From: Methanobacterium bryantii
Lineage (GTDB): Archaea; Methanobacteriota; Methanobacteria; Methanobacteriales; Methanobacteriaceae
NCBI RefSeq assembly: GCF_002287175.1
Contig: NZ_LMVM01000023.1
Coordinates: forward strand, 349,970 to 413,969
DNA length: 64,000 nucleotides
Direction: 5' to 3'
Positions 53,135 to 62,869 of this stretch are shown in pieces. How positions within the stretch are numbered: the stretch's first letter is position 1; each line of letters begins with the position of its first letter. The notes beneath the pieces were generated by a model, which had not been told where the DNA came from, did no database searches, and worked only from the letters and a program-made list of their open reading frames with translations. The position numbers and the translations under genes were made by a program.

Positions 53135-54814
53135 ATGGCCAAGCTAGAGAGTAAAATGAAATACAAAGAGCTCGTGGATGTCTATGAATCATTGAATTCC
53201 ACCACCAAAAGACTTGAAAAAACAACAATTCTTGCGGAGTTTCTAAAAAATACCGACGCAGAAATTCTTCCAATTGTCACTTTATTATCATTGGGCAAAG
53301 TATTTCCAACATGGAGCGAAAAAGAGATGGGAGTGGGCCTAAAAATCCTTATGAAAGCCATATCATTAGTTGTAGGAGTAAGTCCTGAAGCTGTGGAGGA
53401 CAGTGTAAGGGACAGGGGAGACATCGGTTTAGCTTCGGAATATCTTTTCAGTAATAGATTTCAATCAACTCTATTTACAATGCCCCTAACTATAGTCAAA
53501 GTTTACAACAATATGGAAAAAATGGCAGATAAATCAGGGAAAAAAGCACAGGGAAAAAAGATAGAAATTTTACGTGAACTTCTTTCATCTGCATCACCAA
53601 AAGAAGCTAAATACATCACAAGAACCGTTCTGGAAGAGCTTAGAGTTGGACTCGGAGAAGGTACACTCAAAGATGCCATTTCAGAAGCTTTTAACATAAA
53701 CAAGGAAGTTGTAGAAAGAGCCATGATGCTTACAAATGATCCCGGCCTTGTTGCAGAAGTAGCCAAAGAAGAAGGGGAAGAAGGGCTTAAAAATCTGACA
53801 CTTATACCTGGAAAACCTGTAAAACCAATGCTTGCCCAACTTTCAAAGAGCGTTAAAGATGATATTAAAGAAATGGGCTATGCCCTCTGTGAAGTTAAAT
53901 ATGATGGTTTCAGAGTTCAGATTCATAGAATTAGAGATGAAATCAAAGTTTTCACAAGAAGGCTGGACAACATAAAAGATGCAGTTCCAGAAATCGTTGA
54001 ATACATCGAAAACTGCCTGCCTCATAAAGATTTTATTGTTGAAGGAGAAATAATCGCTATGAGAGAAGGAAAGCCAATTTCCTTCCAGTATGTCCTTCAA
54101 AGAGTGCGAAGAAAGTATGAAGTTGAGAGATTACGGCTTGAAGTTCCATTAACATTGTATCTTTTCGACACTCTTTACTTCGAAAAACCACTTATAGATA
54201 CGCCGTTTGAGCAAAGGCGTAAAATACTTGAATCAATCTCTAAAATAGATGATGGAAAATTTGGTCTCAGTACCCAGGTCAAAGTAACACCAGAACATAC
54301 CGCATATGCAGAAGACCTTTTCAAGCTTGCAATTGAAAAAGGGCATGAAGGGATAATGATAAAAGACCCGCATGCCCCATATATGCCCGGTATAAGAGGT
54401 AAAAAGATGCTTAAATTTAAAGCTACGCCTGAAACTCTGGATTTAGTAATTGTAGGTGGAATATACGGCAGAGGGAGAAGGGCAAACCTCATAGGTTCTT
54501 ATCTTGTTGCTGCGCAGGATGGAACTGGAGCTTTAAAAACAATAGCACATACCGCAACTGGACTCGATGATAACACCTTACTCGAGCTTTCCAACAAAGT
54601 TGAAAGCTCGATTATAGAAAAAAAAGGCAGGAAAGTAAAATCAGAACCTGAGATTATCCTTGAAGTCGCATTCAGTGAGATTGTTAAAAGTCCAGAATAC
54701 GAAGGTGGTTACTCATTAAGATTCCCTGTTGTTAAAAGAATAAGGGAAGATTTAAGTATTGAAGATATTGACACTGTTGAACGCGTGGAATCAATTTTTA
54801 AGAGTAAAAGTTAA
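53135..54814 (+). CDS. lig: ATP-dependent DNA ligase, housekeeping type
   Basis: A 559-residue ligase for replication and repair. The adenylated lysine is in ALCEVKYDGFRVQIHRI near residue 251, motif III is IVEGEIIAMREG, motif IV is HEGIMIKDPHAPYMPG, and motif V is MLKFKATPETLD. The N-terminal domain starts KYKELVDVYESLNSTTKRLE, as in other archaeal ligases. I use the ATG at 53135 after GTGAT; ATG 53156 (MKYKEL) is an alternative. The region upstream to 53054 is open but unsupported. Confidence 0.93.
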   Translation: MAKLESKMKYKELVDVYESLNSTTKRLEKTTILAEFLKNTDAEILPIVTLLSLGKVFPTWSEKEMGVGLKILMKAISLVVGVSPEAVEDSVRDRGDIGLASEYLFSNRFQSTLFTMPLTIVKVYNNMEKMADKSGKKAQGKKIEILRELLSSASPKEAKYITRTVLEELRVGLGEGTLKDAISEAFNINKEVVERAMMLTNDPGLVAEVAKEEGEEGLKNLTLIPGKPVKPMLAQLSKSVKDDIKEMGYALCEVKYDGFRVQIHRIRDEIKVFTRRLDNIKDAVPEIVEYIENCLPHKDFIVEGEIIAMREGKPISFQYVLQRVRRKYEVERLRLEVPLTLYLFDTLYFEKPLIDTPFEQRRKILESISKIDDGKFGLSTQVKVTPEHTAYAEDLFKLAIEKGHEGIMIKDPHAPYMPGIRGKKMLKFKATPETLDLVIVGGIYGRGRRANLIGSYLVAAQDGTGALKTIAHTATGLDDNTLLELSNKVESSIIEKKGRKVKSEPEIILEVAFSEIVKSPEYEGGYSLRFPVVKRIREDLSIEDIDTVERVESIFKSKS

Positions 54815-55023
54815 TTTCATAGCACATTTCATGTTTATTTTTTTACTTGGAATTAATGAGTTTTGCAAATAAATGAAAAATATCAAGATAATATTAGATA
54901 CTACCATTCTAGCCCTAGTCTAGCTATATTGCGCCTCATTTCAATTTATTTCATAAAATAAAAGGTAAATACTTAAATATACCAATATTGAAATACTTCA
55001 ATTGGCCAATGGAGTAGATCAAT

Positions 55024-55416
55024 ATGAAAGATAGTCAAATTTTTACAGTAGCCTTGATAATTGCAATTTTAGGTTTATCAGGAATGATACTGCTTTCAGA
55101 CAAAATAACACCTCAAGAAATTAAGATAAAAGACCTAAACAAAGGAATGCTTGATGAAGATGTATCAGTTGTGGGCATGGTCGAGAAAATAGACAAATCC
55201 CCAAGAAGCAATACTTATTTTTTACAGTTAAGAGATGGAACTGGGAAAACAACGGCCGTAGTATTTGATAATGCAGTATTAGACCTTGAAAAGAATAATT
55301 TAACTCCACTGTCCTTTGTAAATCATAGGGTGAAAATAACAGGGAAAGTGCAGCAATATAATGGAAATATGGAGCTGATTTTAAATGATGGAGAATCCCT
55401 AAAAATACTTGTTTAA
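55024..55416 (+). CDS. OB-fold nucleic-acid-binding-like protein with signal anchor
   Basis: A 130-residue protein. A hydrophobic N-terminal helix (VALIIAILGLSGMILLS) is followed by an OB fold: IKDLNKGMLDEDVSVVGMV, TYFLQLRDGTGKTTAVVF and HRVKITGKVQQYNG. The OB fold is like those in nucleic-acid-binding proteins of archaea, but the membrane anchor suggests an external or envelope role. The target is unknown. Confidence 0.72.
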   Translation: MKDSQIFTVALIIAILGLSGMILLSDKITPQEIKIKDLNKGMLDEDVSVVGMVEKIDKSPRSNTYFLQLRDGTGKTTAVVFDNAVLDLEKNNLTPLSFVNHRVKITGKVQQYNGNMELILNDGESLKILV

Positions 55417-55431
55417 ATATGCAGTTTATGA

Positions 55432-56439
55432 CTATTCATCCTTTAAAACCCCTATATCTAAAGTATAATTTTTAATTTCACTCAGTATATCCTTTGCATA
55501 GTAAGATGAAAATATTATGCCCAGTACGCTAACCATCCAGAAAGAAACTAACCTGTCTGCAAGAGCTATACTTCCACCTAGCGCTGCTGGAACTCCAAAA
55601 AGTGCGAAAAGTCCAGTAAGGGATAATTCGATTGATCCTATTCCTCCAGGAAGTGCAGAAGCTATTCCAATAATATTTGCCAGGATCAGTATTATAATAA
55701 CTGAAGTAAAACTTATCTGAACATTAAATGCATAAAATACTACATAAAGCCTGAAACATTCTAAAATCCACGACATAAATGCTAAAATAGATACAAAAAC
55801 TAAATTTTTACTTGTTGTAAAGGAATTTGTATGGCTGGTCATTCCTTTTAACCCTTCTGTAAACTTGAGATATATATTATCCAGGGTTTCATTATTAATG
55901 GGTAATTTACATAAAACCGGGTGAATTTTATTATATATCCATATACTAGTGTCTTCTCTCCAGTTTACAAGATATACCAGCAGTACCATTATTAAAGACC
56001 CAACAGCCCCCATAATAGACACGAAACGCATGTTTTCTATCCATATAGAAGAAATAATAAGAAGAAGTGCCACAATTAAAAAGTCAAAGAGCCTTTCAGT
56101 TAATCCTGCGGACAATCCTTCAGATAGGGATATTTTATTGATCTTTTTACCCGCAAGTGCGTTTAGAACTTCACCTGCTGTCCTCATTGGGGAAAAGTTC
56201 CCTGCAAAAAGCCCTATTGTTTTAACAATATAATTATTTTTAATTTCAAAGGGCTTATTTATTATAAATCCCCATCTAAGAGCCCTTACTTCAATAACCA
56301 GAAGGTGAATTAAAAGAGCCACCAAAAGCCATTCCCACTTAGCAGTTTTAAAAGCATTTATAATATTAACAGGCCCTATCCACAATACAAGCAAAACAAT
56401 TAAAGCTATACTGACAGCGAATACGTAAAATCGTTTCAA
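55432..56439 (-). CDS. UPF0104 family membrane protein (LPG synthase-like TM domain)
   Basis: A 335-residue integral membrane protein with about eight helices. Typical features are RALRWGFIINKPFEIKNNY, NFSPMRTAGEVLNALAGKK and GGIGSIELSLTGLFAL. It belongs to the transmembrane family shared with lysyl-phosphatidylglycerol synthases and flippases, often next to polyprenyl glycosyltransferases. The GT2 gene upstream on the same strand fits a lipid or sugar pathway. Confidence 0.86.
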   Translation of the reverse strand: MKRFYVFAVSIALIVLLVLWIGPVNIINAFKTAKWEWLLVALLIHLLVIEVRALRWGFIINKPFEIKNNYIVKTIGLFAGNFSPMRTAGEVLNALAGKKINKISLSEGLSAGLTERLFDFLIVALLLIISSIWIENMRFVSIMGAVGSLIMVLLVYLVNWREDTSIWIYNKIHPVLCKLPINNETLDNIYLKFTEGLKGMTSHTNSFTTSKNLVFVSILAFMSWILECFRLYVVFYAFNVQISFTSVIIILILANIIGIASALPGGIGSIELSLTGLFALFGVPAALGGSIALADRLVSFWMVSVLGIIFSSYYAKDILSEIKNYTLDIGVLKDE

Positions 56440-56665
56440 TTAGATTCCTCACTTGCTTTCTCTTTGATATTTTATAGATAAGCTCATTGAAGTATGTCTA
56501 TAACCAATCGTTATAAAACTATGTAAAGCATGTTCCTAAAACAAATTGTTTAATAATTATAAAATAATTGAAGATGCTTTGAAACAGAAAAATATGGATT
56601 AACCAATTCCACAGGAAATGCTGGTTTTACATATTAAATCTTTAAGATATTCAATATACCTATCT

Positions 56666-57376
56666 CTAATTACCTAATTTTGCAGCGATAGGGTTACTTA
56701 TAATCCTAACCTTGAATTTCCTGCCTAAAAGGCCAATAATAAACAGTATATATTTTAGAGCATGTATTTTAGTCACATAAGACTTCTCATCACCATATTT
56801 ACATGGTATTGCCGCTTCATTAACTTCTATTTCATGTTCAGATGCCTTATAAAGCATTTCAGATTCATATACATAATCATCATATTTTATATCTAAAAAA
56901 AGTTCCGCAGCATCCCTTGACATAGCCCTAAAACCACTCTGACTATCTGTAAGTTTAAAACCAGTTACAAATTTAATAAGACCCGTTGTAATTTTATTTG
57001 AAAGTTTTCTCCAGATCGGCATATTTTCCGGATTTCCATTTTTAAATCTTGAGCCTATTACCAGTTCATTATCCCCTATATTTGATATAAAGGAAGGTAT
57101 GCAATCAGGATTATGTTGACCATCACCATCAAGCAATATTAAAACATCATAATCATGATTTAAAGCTTCTTTAAGTCCTGATTTTATAGCAGCCCCCTTA
57201 CCCATATTTTTTTCATGTTTTACTATTTTAGCACCTGCACTTTTTGCGCGGCCATAAGTACTGTCACCCGAACCGTCGTCCACTACTAAAACATCACAGT
57301 ATTTAAGTGCACATTTTACTACGCTTTCAATAGCTTTTTCTTCATTGTAGGCCGGAATTATAGTGATAAATTTCAT
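56666..57376 (-). CDS. glycosyltransferase family 2 (dolichol-phosphate sugar synthase-like)
   Basis: A 236-residue GT2 enzyme. The fold starts with IIPAYNEEKAIESVVK, the first acidic motif is VVDDGSGDST, the catalytic metal site is ILLDGDGQHNP, and TDSQSGFRAMSRDA is the acceptor-side segment. It has no C-terminal membrane helices. It likely transfers sugar to a polyprenyl phosphate at the cytoplasmic face. It lies upstream of the UPF0104 gene on the same strand. Confidence 0.87.
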   Translation of the reverse strand: MKFITIIPAYNEEKAIESVVKCALKYCDVLVVDDGSGDSTYGRAKSAGAKIVKHEKNMGKGAAIKSGLKEALNHDYDVLILLDGDGQHNPDCIPSFISNIGDNELVIGSRFKNGNPENMPIWRKLSNKITTGLIKFVTGFKLTDSQSGFRAMSRDAAELFLDIKYDDYVYESEMLYKASEHEIEVNEAAIPCKYGDEKSYVTKIHALKYILFIIGLLGRKFKVRIISNPIAAKLGN

Positions 57377-58066
57377 TTTAACTTCCTGTTTAAATAAAGT
57401 TCATTAGATTACTTTTGTAAACATTGTCCCTAATAATATACAATTTTGTAAACATTTTATAAAAGTAAATGATATTCACTATTTAATTAATTTATCGTAT
57501 TAAATTTTTACCGTATTTCACATTTTTCAAAATGAACTTTAAATAGTCTAAAAGTATTATAAAAAGAATCTAATTAATTTACAGTCGTAATTTAACTATT
57601 GATAAAAATATGATCATCTTTTAAAGATTATTTATACAAATAGAGAATGTGCACATACCTCAGTTTAAAGTTGAGGAAATACGTAGTATTTCCGAACCTT
57701 AAAATTTTATGAAAATAAAATTTTTAAAGTTGAGGAAAATGCATAGCATGCAAAAATCTACGATTTTTGCGTGTCAAAATCTCTCAAACACTTCGTAGAA
57801 TTTTGACAGTGCTCGAGGGCATTAAAGTTTTTAACAAAATTGATTAATACTTTAAAATATAAATGATAGAATCATATCAATAACGTTAATGTGGTGTAAA
57901 ATTAGTGTTTATATTGAATTTAAATAAATTTAGCCCAATTAAGACTTTTGAATGATTATTTAAATAAAGAACATATTTCATGCCAAATATAACCTTTATA
58001 CTCATATCTAATTAAAGAAATACAATTGAAAGCTTTTAATATAATTTTAAAGATAAGGTGAAATTT
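57377..58066. other. long gap with palindromic cluster
   Basis: No gene is visible. The element at 57675-57807 occupies the middle; the rest is very AT-rich, with the glmM promoter near its right end. Confidence 0.6.
57675..57807. repeat. four-hairpin palindromic cluster
   Basis: Four perfect inverted repeats lie in a row: 57675-57693 (GGAAATAC, loop GTA), 57701-57724 (AAAATTTTAT, loop GAAA), 57750-57770 (GCAAAAATC, loop TAC) and 57773-57807 (GTCAAAAT, 19-base loop). The last loop contains CAAACACTTCGTAG, part of the AAACACTTCGTGTTT motif seen in the inserts at 24.3 and 26.9 kb. The run suggests composite mobile or structural elements. Confidence 0.7.
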
Positions 58067-59413
58067 ATGAAAAGACTATTTGGAACATTTGGGGTCAGAA
58101 GACTCGCAAATACAGAATTAACTCCAGAATTTGCATCAAAAATTGCCGCATCCTATGGAACACTTGTAAAAGGGAAGGTTGCAGTTGGAGGAGACACAAG
58201 AACATCCACAGAAATGATAAAACATGCAGTAATAAGCGGTTTATTATCATCAGGATGTGATGTGATCGATCTTGGAGCTTTACCAACACCTGCTCTCCAA
58301 TTCGCTGTTAGGAATTACTATGATGGAGGAATCATGATAACCGCTTCCCATAATCCGCCAAAGTATAATGGAATAAAGTTAATGGACTCCTATGGTATAG
58401 GAACTCCTGATGATATGGAACTAAAGATTGAAGATATGTTTTTCGACAGCGCCCCTGACAGAGTACCATGGAATAAGATTGGGAAAGTAGAAAAGGATGA
58501 AGGAATACTAGATGAGTATATCCAGAATGTTGTAGATCGGGTAGATGCAGAAGCAATTAAACAAGCGAAATTAAAAGTAATTGTAGACTGTGGAAGTGGA
58601 GCTGCATGCTTTACAACACCTTATCTTTTAAGAAAGTTAGGTTGTGAAGTACTTACCATGAACTGCCAGCCTGATGGATTTTTCCCAGGGAGGGACCCCG
58701 AACCTACAGAGCCAAATCTTAAAGAATTAATTGAAGTTGTAAAAGCAACCGGATCAGATATCGGTGTTGCACATGACGGAGATGCAGACCGTACTATATG
58801 TATAGATGAAAATGGAAATTTTGTTTTTGGTGATAAATCATTTGCACTGGTTGAAAAATACATGTTAAAAGAAAACAACGGAGGATTAATTGTTACAACC
58901 GTAGCTACATCTTCTGCAATTTACGACATTGCAAATGAATACAACGGCGAAGTTACTGCAACAAAAGTTGGAGATTTAATTGTTGCAAGAGAACTAAAAG
59001 ATAAAGATGGATTATTTGGTGGAGAAGAAAATGGAGGGTTAATATTCCCTGATTTCGTTTACGGAAGAGATGCTGCTCTTTCAACCGCTAAAATCATTGA
59101 AATAATTGCAAAAACTGGAAAACCTCTTTCAAAACTCATTGAAGAACTTCCTGTTTATTATTCAGAGAAAATGAAAATAGAATGTCCTGATGAGTTAAAG
59201 CAGGAAGTTATGCAGAAAATTGCAGAAGAAACCCGTGAATTTGAAGTAGATACAACTGATGGAGTTAAAATCTTTAAAGAAGAAGGATGGGTTATAATAA
59301 GACCTTCTGGAACCGAGCCAATATTTAGATGTTTTGCAGAAGCCAAAACAAAAGAAGAAGCTACTAAAATGGCCGAATGGGGAATATCCCTTATATCCAA
59401 ATATTTAAAATAG
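58067..59413 (+). CDS. glmM: phosphoglucosamine mutase
   Basis: GlmM converts glucosamine 6-phosphate to glucosamine 1-phosphate on the way to UDP-GlcNAc. The 448-residue protein starts MKRLFGTFGVRRLANTEL. The phosphoserine loop is GIMITASHNPPKYNG near residue 91, the metal loop is VAHDGDADRTICIDE near 239, and the substrate loop is GGEENGGLIFPDFVYG. I chose the ATG at 58067, five bases after GGTGA. Archaeal forms may also act as phosphomannomutases. Confidence 0.93.
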   Translation: MKRLFGTFGVRRLANTELTPEFASKIAASYGTLVKGKVAVGGDTRTSTEMIKHAVISGLLSSGCDVIDLGALPTPALQFAVRNYYDGGIMITASHNPPKYNGIKLMDSYGIGTPDDMELKIEDMFFDSAPDRVPWNKIGKVEKDEGILDEYIQNVVDRVDAEAIKQAKLKVIVDCGSGAACFTTPYLLRKLGCEVLTMNCQPDGFFPGRDPEPTEPNLKELIEVVKATGSDIGVAHDGDADRTICIDENGNFVFGDKSFALVEKYMLKENNGGLIVTTVATSSAIYDIANEYNGEVTATKVGDLIVARELKDKDGLFGGEENGGLIFPDFVYGRDAALSTAKIIEIIAKTGKPLSKLIEELPVYYSEKMKIECPDELKQEVMQKIAEETREFEVDTTDGVKIFKEEGWVIIRPSGTEPIFRCFAEAKTKEEATKMAEWGISLISKYLK

Positions 59414-59528
59414 AAAGTAAATTTCCATATTTACTTTTTAAATCTATTTTTCATGGATTTTATAAAAATAATACCCATAAAATTATAAAATGATTATCCA
59501 TTACTATAAAATCCTCATTTTTATTATA
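59414..59528. other. short spacer
   Basis: Nothing recognisable; AT-rich spacer between glmM and the broken gene at 59.5 kb. Confidence 0.4.
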
Positions 59529-59717
59529 TTATTTCATTTTTCCAATGGCTTTACTTATATCTATAGATAAATTATATTCTTTATCCCGCAGACTGTCCCG
59601 AATATTTAAAACTGGTTTATCTGCACCATTATCTTCAGCTTGTTGAATTATATCTTACTTACTTGCAGTGAAACTTATACATTTAAGGTAATATCTGTCT
59701 GTCAAACTTACTTTCAC
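59529..59717 (-). pseudogene. small gene with one in-frame TAA
   Basis: A GGGAGGT site and GTG at 59717 open a frame KVSLTDRYYLKCISFTASK, then TAA at 59655-59657, then DIIQQAEDNGADKPVLNIRD and DISKAIGKMK to the stop at 59529. A single base change (GAA to TAA) explains the break, since the sequence reads smoothly across it. Full length would be 62 residues. I do not recognise the family. Confidence 0.65.
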
Positions 59718-59987
59718 ATTTACCTCCCTTTACAAAGAACTGTTTAATTTCATGTGAACCGCCTTTAAGTAAAAATAGTTATAAATAAATCCAAAATAAG
59801 TATATAAACATTAAGTGGAAGAATATCCTACATTTATCTTCCAATTTCCCCTTATTTAATATTTTCAGGTTTCATCCTGAAATATCATTCAGTTCAATTC
59901 AGATATTTGCAAGACATTCTTCCGACATTACCTATGATCATTAAACTATAAAAAATTTATGATCATATCAAAATTAAGTAATATCAG

Positions 59988-60164
59988 CTACCTGTAAAAT
60001 CCATAAAATTCAGCACAATGGGCGCAAAATGGATATTTTCCCTTCCAGTAATAGCTTTCATCATCTGCATTAATGTTGAATTTTTTATGGCAGATATAAC
60101 ATTCTTCTATCTTTTCAGGCTTTTCTTCTACTTCTTCCTTGCAAATTTCTTCATCTTTTACCAC
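59988..60164 (-). CDS. small zinc-binding protein
   Basis: A 58-residue protein. It has an acidic N-terminal part (KDEEICKEEVEEKPEKIEE) and a zinc ribbon with CYICHKKFNINADDESYYWK and PFCAHCAEFYGFYR. I use GTG at 60164; the frame is open to 60230 without a better start. The reverse strand holds an open frame (60018-60239) that is only its shadow. The role is unknown. Confidence 0.6.
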   Translation of the reverse strand: MVKDEEICKEEVEEKPEKIEECYICHKKFNINADDESYYWKGKYPFCAHCAEFYGFYR

Positions 60165-60398
60165 TGTTTTTTTGTCCTTTCCAGTTTCTTCGATATTACC
60201 ACGACCTATAAACCTGATATACGTTTCAATTTAACTTAAATTTTATTAATTAGGGTTTAAAATTAAATTAATAAGCAGTTTAAAAATTTAATTTTTGAGA
60301 TTGTATTATACAGTATTGAACTTAAAGTTTATGATGTAAATTACTTTTTTTTAAAGCAATAGAAAAAAACAATAAAAAGTTAATACAAAGAATAGGTC

Positions 60399-60959
60399 AT
60401 GAAAAAACGAAAAGTAGCCTGGGGAATAACTGGAAGCGGCGATAAGCTGGTAGAAATAACAGAAATCGTTCGAAAAATAAAAGAAGAATACGAGGATGAA
60501 TTTGAAATAAGGGCATACGTATCTAAAGCTGGAGATCAGGTTTTAAAATATTATGGCCTTTTTAAGACGTTGGAGATTGATTTTGACAGGCTTTGGGTAG
60601 AAATTAACGCTAATGCACCTTTTTTAGCAGGTGAAATACAGCTTGGATCCTATGAATTCATGTTAATTGCTCCCGCAACATCCAACACCGTTGCAAAGAT
60701 AGCATTAAGGATAGGTGATTCATTAATTCCTAATGCAGCCATTATGGGTCAAAAAGCAAATATTCCAATTTATGTACTGCCATCAGACGTAGAAGAAGGA
60801 GTTACAGTAACACAACTCCCCGATGGGAGCGATCTTGAATTGATTATAAGAAAAGAAGACGTAGAACACGTTGATAAACTAGCCAGCATGGGCATACATA
60901 TATTAAAGAGCCCTGAAGAAATTTATGATGTTTTTAAGAATCATTCGAGCAAAAAATGA
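60399..60959 (+). CDS. afpA: archaeoflavoprotein AfpA-like
   Basis: A 186-residue flavin-dependent protein with the flavoprotein fold: KVAWGITGSGDKLVEITEIV, YVSKAGDQVLKYYGL, IAPATSNTVAKIALRIGDS and IYVLPSDVEEGVTVTQLPDG. AfpA proteins bind FMN and take electrons from ferredoxin in archaea; close relatives reduce dihydromethanopterin, so that role is possible. It is monocistronic. Confidence 0.85.
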   Translation: MKKRKVAWGITGSGDKLVEITEIVRKIKEEYEDEFEIRAYVSKAGDQVLKYYGLFKTLEIDFDRLWVEINANAPFLAGEIQLGSYEFMLIAPATSNTVAKIALRIGDSLIPNAAIMGQKANIPIYVLPSDVEEGVTVTQLPDGSDLELIIRKEDVEHVDKLASMGIHILKSPEEIYDVFKNHSSKK

Positions 60960-60989
60960 AAAATAATTAGATTAGGCTAAGTTTAGATA

Positions 60990-61334
60990 TTAACGCACAT
61001 GTGACTGTGGAGCAGCGTCCCGTATCTGTAACGTAACCTGAAATTTATAACCCGATCCGCTTTCATCCTCGCTAAGATCAGTTACTCCTCTGAAATAATG
61101 ATTCCACCTATCCCCTGAATTTGCAATGTCCATTCCAAGAGATTCCATATCATTTATCTTAGAGAAAAATTCATATGCATCTATAAGTTCTTCCCGTGGG
61201 GCCTTAATCTTAATTTGTACTACTCCCCCTGTTTTATTTAAAAATCTGACGTAATCTTCTTTTATTTCAACTTTATCCTTACCAAACCTTTTTTCTCCAC
61301 CAAGTTTTTTAAATACGACATCGGATTCACTCAT
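60990..61334 (-). CDS. hypothetical protein
   Basis: A 114-residue basic-acidic protein that I do not recognise. It starts MSESDVVFKKLGGEKRFGKD, then has alternating strands (YVRFLNKTGGVVQIKIKAP) and ends in FQVTLQIRDAAPQSHVR. No cysteines. AGGTCA precedes the ATG. It is convergent with afpA. Confidence 0.5.
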   Translation of the reverse strand: MSESDVVFKKLGGEKRFGKDKVEIKEDYVRFLNKTGGVVQIKIKAPREELIDAYEFFSKINDMESLGMDIANSGDRWNHYFRGVTDLSEDESGSGYKFQVTLQIRDAAPQSHVR

Positions 61335-61653
61335 AAAATGACCTCTTTTTATTATAGTATTAAATTATGAACATAAAAATATAAATTTTTTTCTACCTGC
61401 AATTTAATTCAATGATTTATAGAAAAAAATAATGATTATAAACGAATTTTAGATAAAATTACGGGATAAAAACTGTTTAATTCTACAACGTACCGTTAAC
61501 CACACCTACGTAACCTAAAAAAGATTATATTTTTAAATAATGAGTTTTAAACTCTAAAAAGAAGTATTAATCCCTTTAAAAATATTTAAAATAAAAAATA
61601 AATCCTATTGTTTAAATTTTCATTTTTACAAAATAAGTAAAAATAGGTTATTA
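61335..61653. other. intergenic stretch
   Basis: I see no gene, repeat or structure in this AT-rich spacer. Confidence 0.45.
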
Positions 61654-62142
61654 TTAAAATTTATAACCAAATTCTCTTAAAAAGTTTTTCCGGTATTCTT
61701 CGTCGTCTTTACTTTCGATTCCTTTAGGTTTAAAACCGTCTATTATACTTAATATACCTTTCCCCTGCTCAGTTTCAGCAACTATTACCTGGACAGGATT
61801 TGCAGTTGCACAGTAAATATTTACAACTTCAGGCACGTTCATTATACGCTGTATAACGTTGATTGGATATGCATTTTTAAGAAATATTAAAAATGAATGG
61901 CCACATCCAAGTTCAAACGTCTTATCTGCTGCAAGTTCAGTAAGGGATTCATCATTACCTGATTTTCTTACCAAACAATCTCCTGAAGCTTCACTAAATG
62001 CAAGTCCAAATTCAGCACCTGGCACTGTATTTACAATTGCTTCATGAAGGTCTTCAACTGTTTTTATGAAATGACTCTGGCCTAAAATTAAGTTACAATC
62101 CGCTGGAGCTTCTAATTTTACTATTTTAGTTTCAAATTTCAT
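61654..62142 (-). CDS. adenosine-specific kinase
   Basis: A 162-residue protein of the family first seen in Pyrobaculum and common in archaea, reported to be an adenosine-specific kinase. Signature segments are DCNLILGQSHFIKTVEDLHE, VPGAEFGLAFSEASGDCLVR, FELGCGHSFLIFLKNAYPIN and YCATANPVQVIVAET. The start at 62142 follows GGGGAT; a longer frame to 62169 is unsupported. Confidence 0.9.
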   Translation of the reverse strand: MKFETKIVKLEAPADCNLILGQSHFIKTVEDLHEAIVNTVPGAEFGLAFSEASGDCLVRKSGNDESLTELAADKTFELGCGHSFLIFLKNAYPINVIQRIMNVPEVVNIYCATANPVQVIVAETEQGKGILSIIDGFKPKGIESKDDEEYRKNFLREFGYKF

Positions 62143-62299
62143 TTTAATCCCCTTAATATTTATATTCAATTTACAGTATTAATTTACGCTTTTTCGCTAC
62201 TTTAATAGATAATTAACACATTCAAACAGATATCACTGCAACTCCCCAACAGCATGTAATAAATAATGAAACACTTCATATTATTTAACGGTGATAAAT

Positions 62300-62869
62300 A
62301 TGAAAAAATCAATTGGTGCAAAAACGATTGTATATCCCACTCCTGTTTTTATAGTTGGAACTTATGATGAAAATGGGAAACCAAATGCTATGAACGTTGC
62401 ATGGGGAGGAATATCATGTTCCAGCCCGCCTTGTGTTTCCATTTCAGTAAGAGAAGCTACTTATACCCACGGAAATATTCTAAATAAAAAAGCTTTTACA
62501 GTAAATATTCCATCTGAAAGTCACATTAAAGAAGCAGATTATTTTGGGATTGTGTCTGGAAAAAATGAAAATAAATTTGCTTCGACAGGGTTAACACCTG
62601 TTAAAAGCAAACTTGTAGATGCGCCTTACATCAAAGAGTTTCCTCTTATTCTAGAATGTAAACTTGTTAACACAACTGAACTAGGATTACACACCCACTT
62701 TACAGGCAAAATAATGGATGTAAAAGTGGATGAAAATTTAATTGATAATGGAAATCCAGACATAGAACAAATTAAGCCATTTTTATACGATCCTTCATCT
62801 CGATCTTATTATGGTATCGGTAAACGTCTTAAAAATGCATTTTCAGTAGGAAAAGATATAAAAAGTTGA
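62300..62869 (+). CDS. flavin reductase family protein, copy 2
   Basis: A 189-residue split-barrel flavoprotein, paralogue of the 18.6-kb gene. It starts KKSIGAKTIVYPTPVFIVGT and contains CVSISVREATYTHGNI and EADYFGIVSGKNENKFA. I chose ATG 62300, preceded by GGTGAT; the GTG at 62291 is part of that site. It probably works in ferredoxin- or F420-linked electron transfer. Confidence 0.86.
   Translation: MKKSIGAKTIVYPTPVFIVGTYDENGKPNAMNVAWGGISCSSPPCVSISVREATYTHGNILNKKAFTVNIPSESHIKEADYFGIVSGKNENKFASTGLTPVKSKLVDAPYIKEFPLILECKLVNTTELGLHTHFTGKIMDVKVDENLIDNGNPDIEQIKPFLYDPSSRSYYGIGKRLKNAFSVGKDIKS

Noticed and set aside
60018..60239. Plus-strand hydrophobic open frame
   Set aside because: It is the reverse of the zinc-binding gene at 59988-60164, and its phenylalanine-rich text is typical of an antisense shadow.
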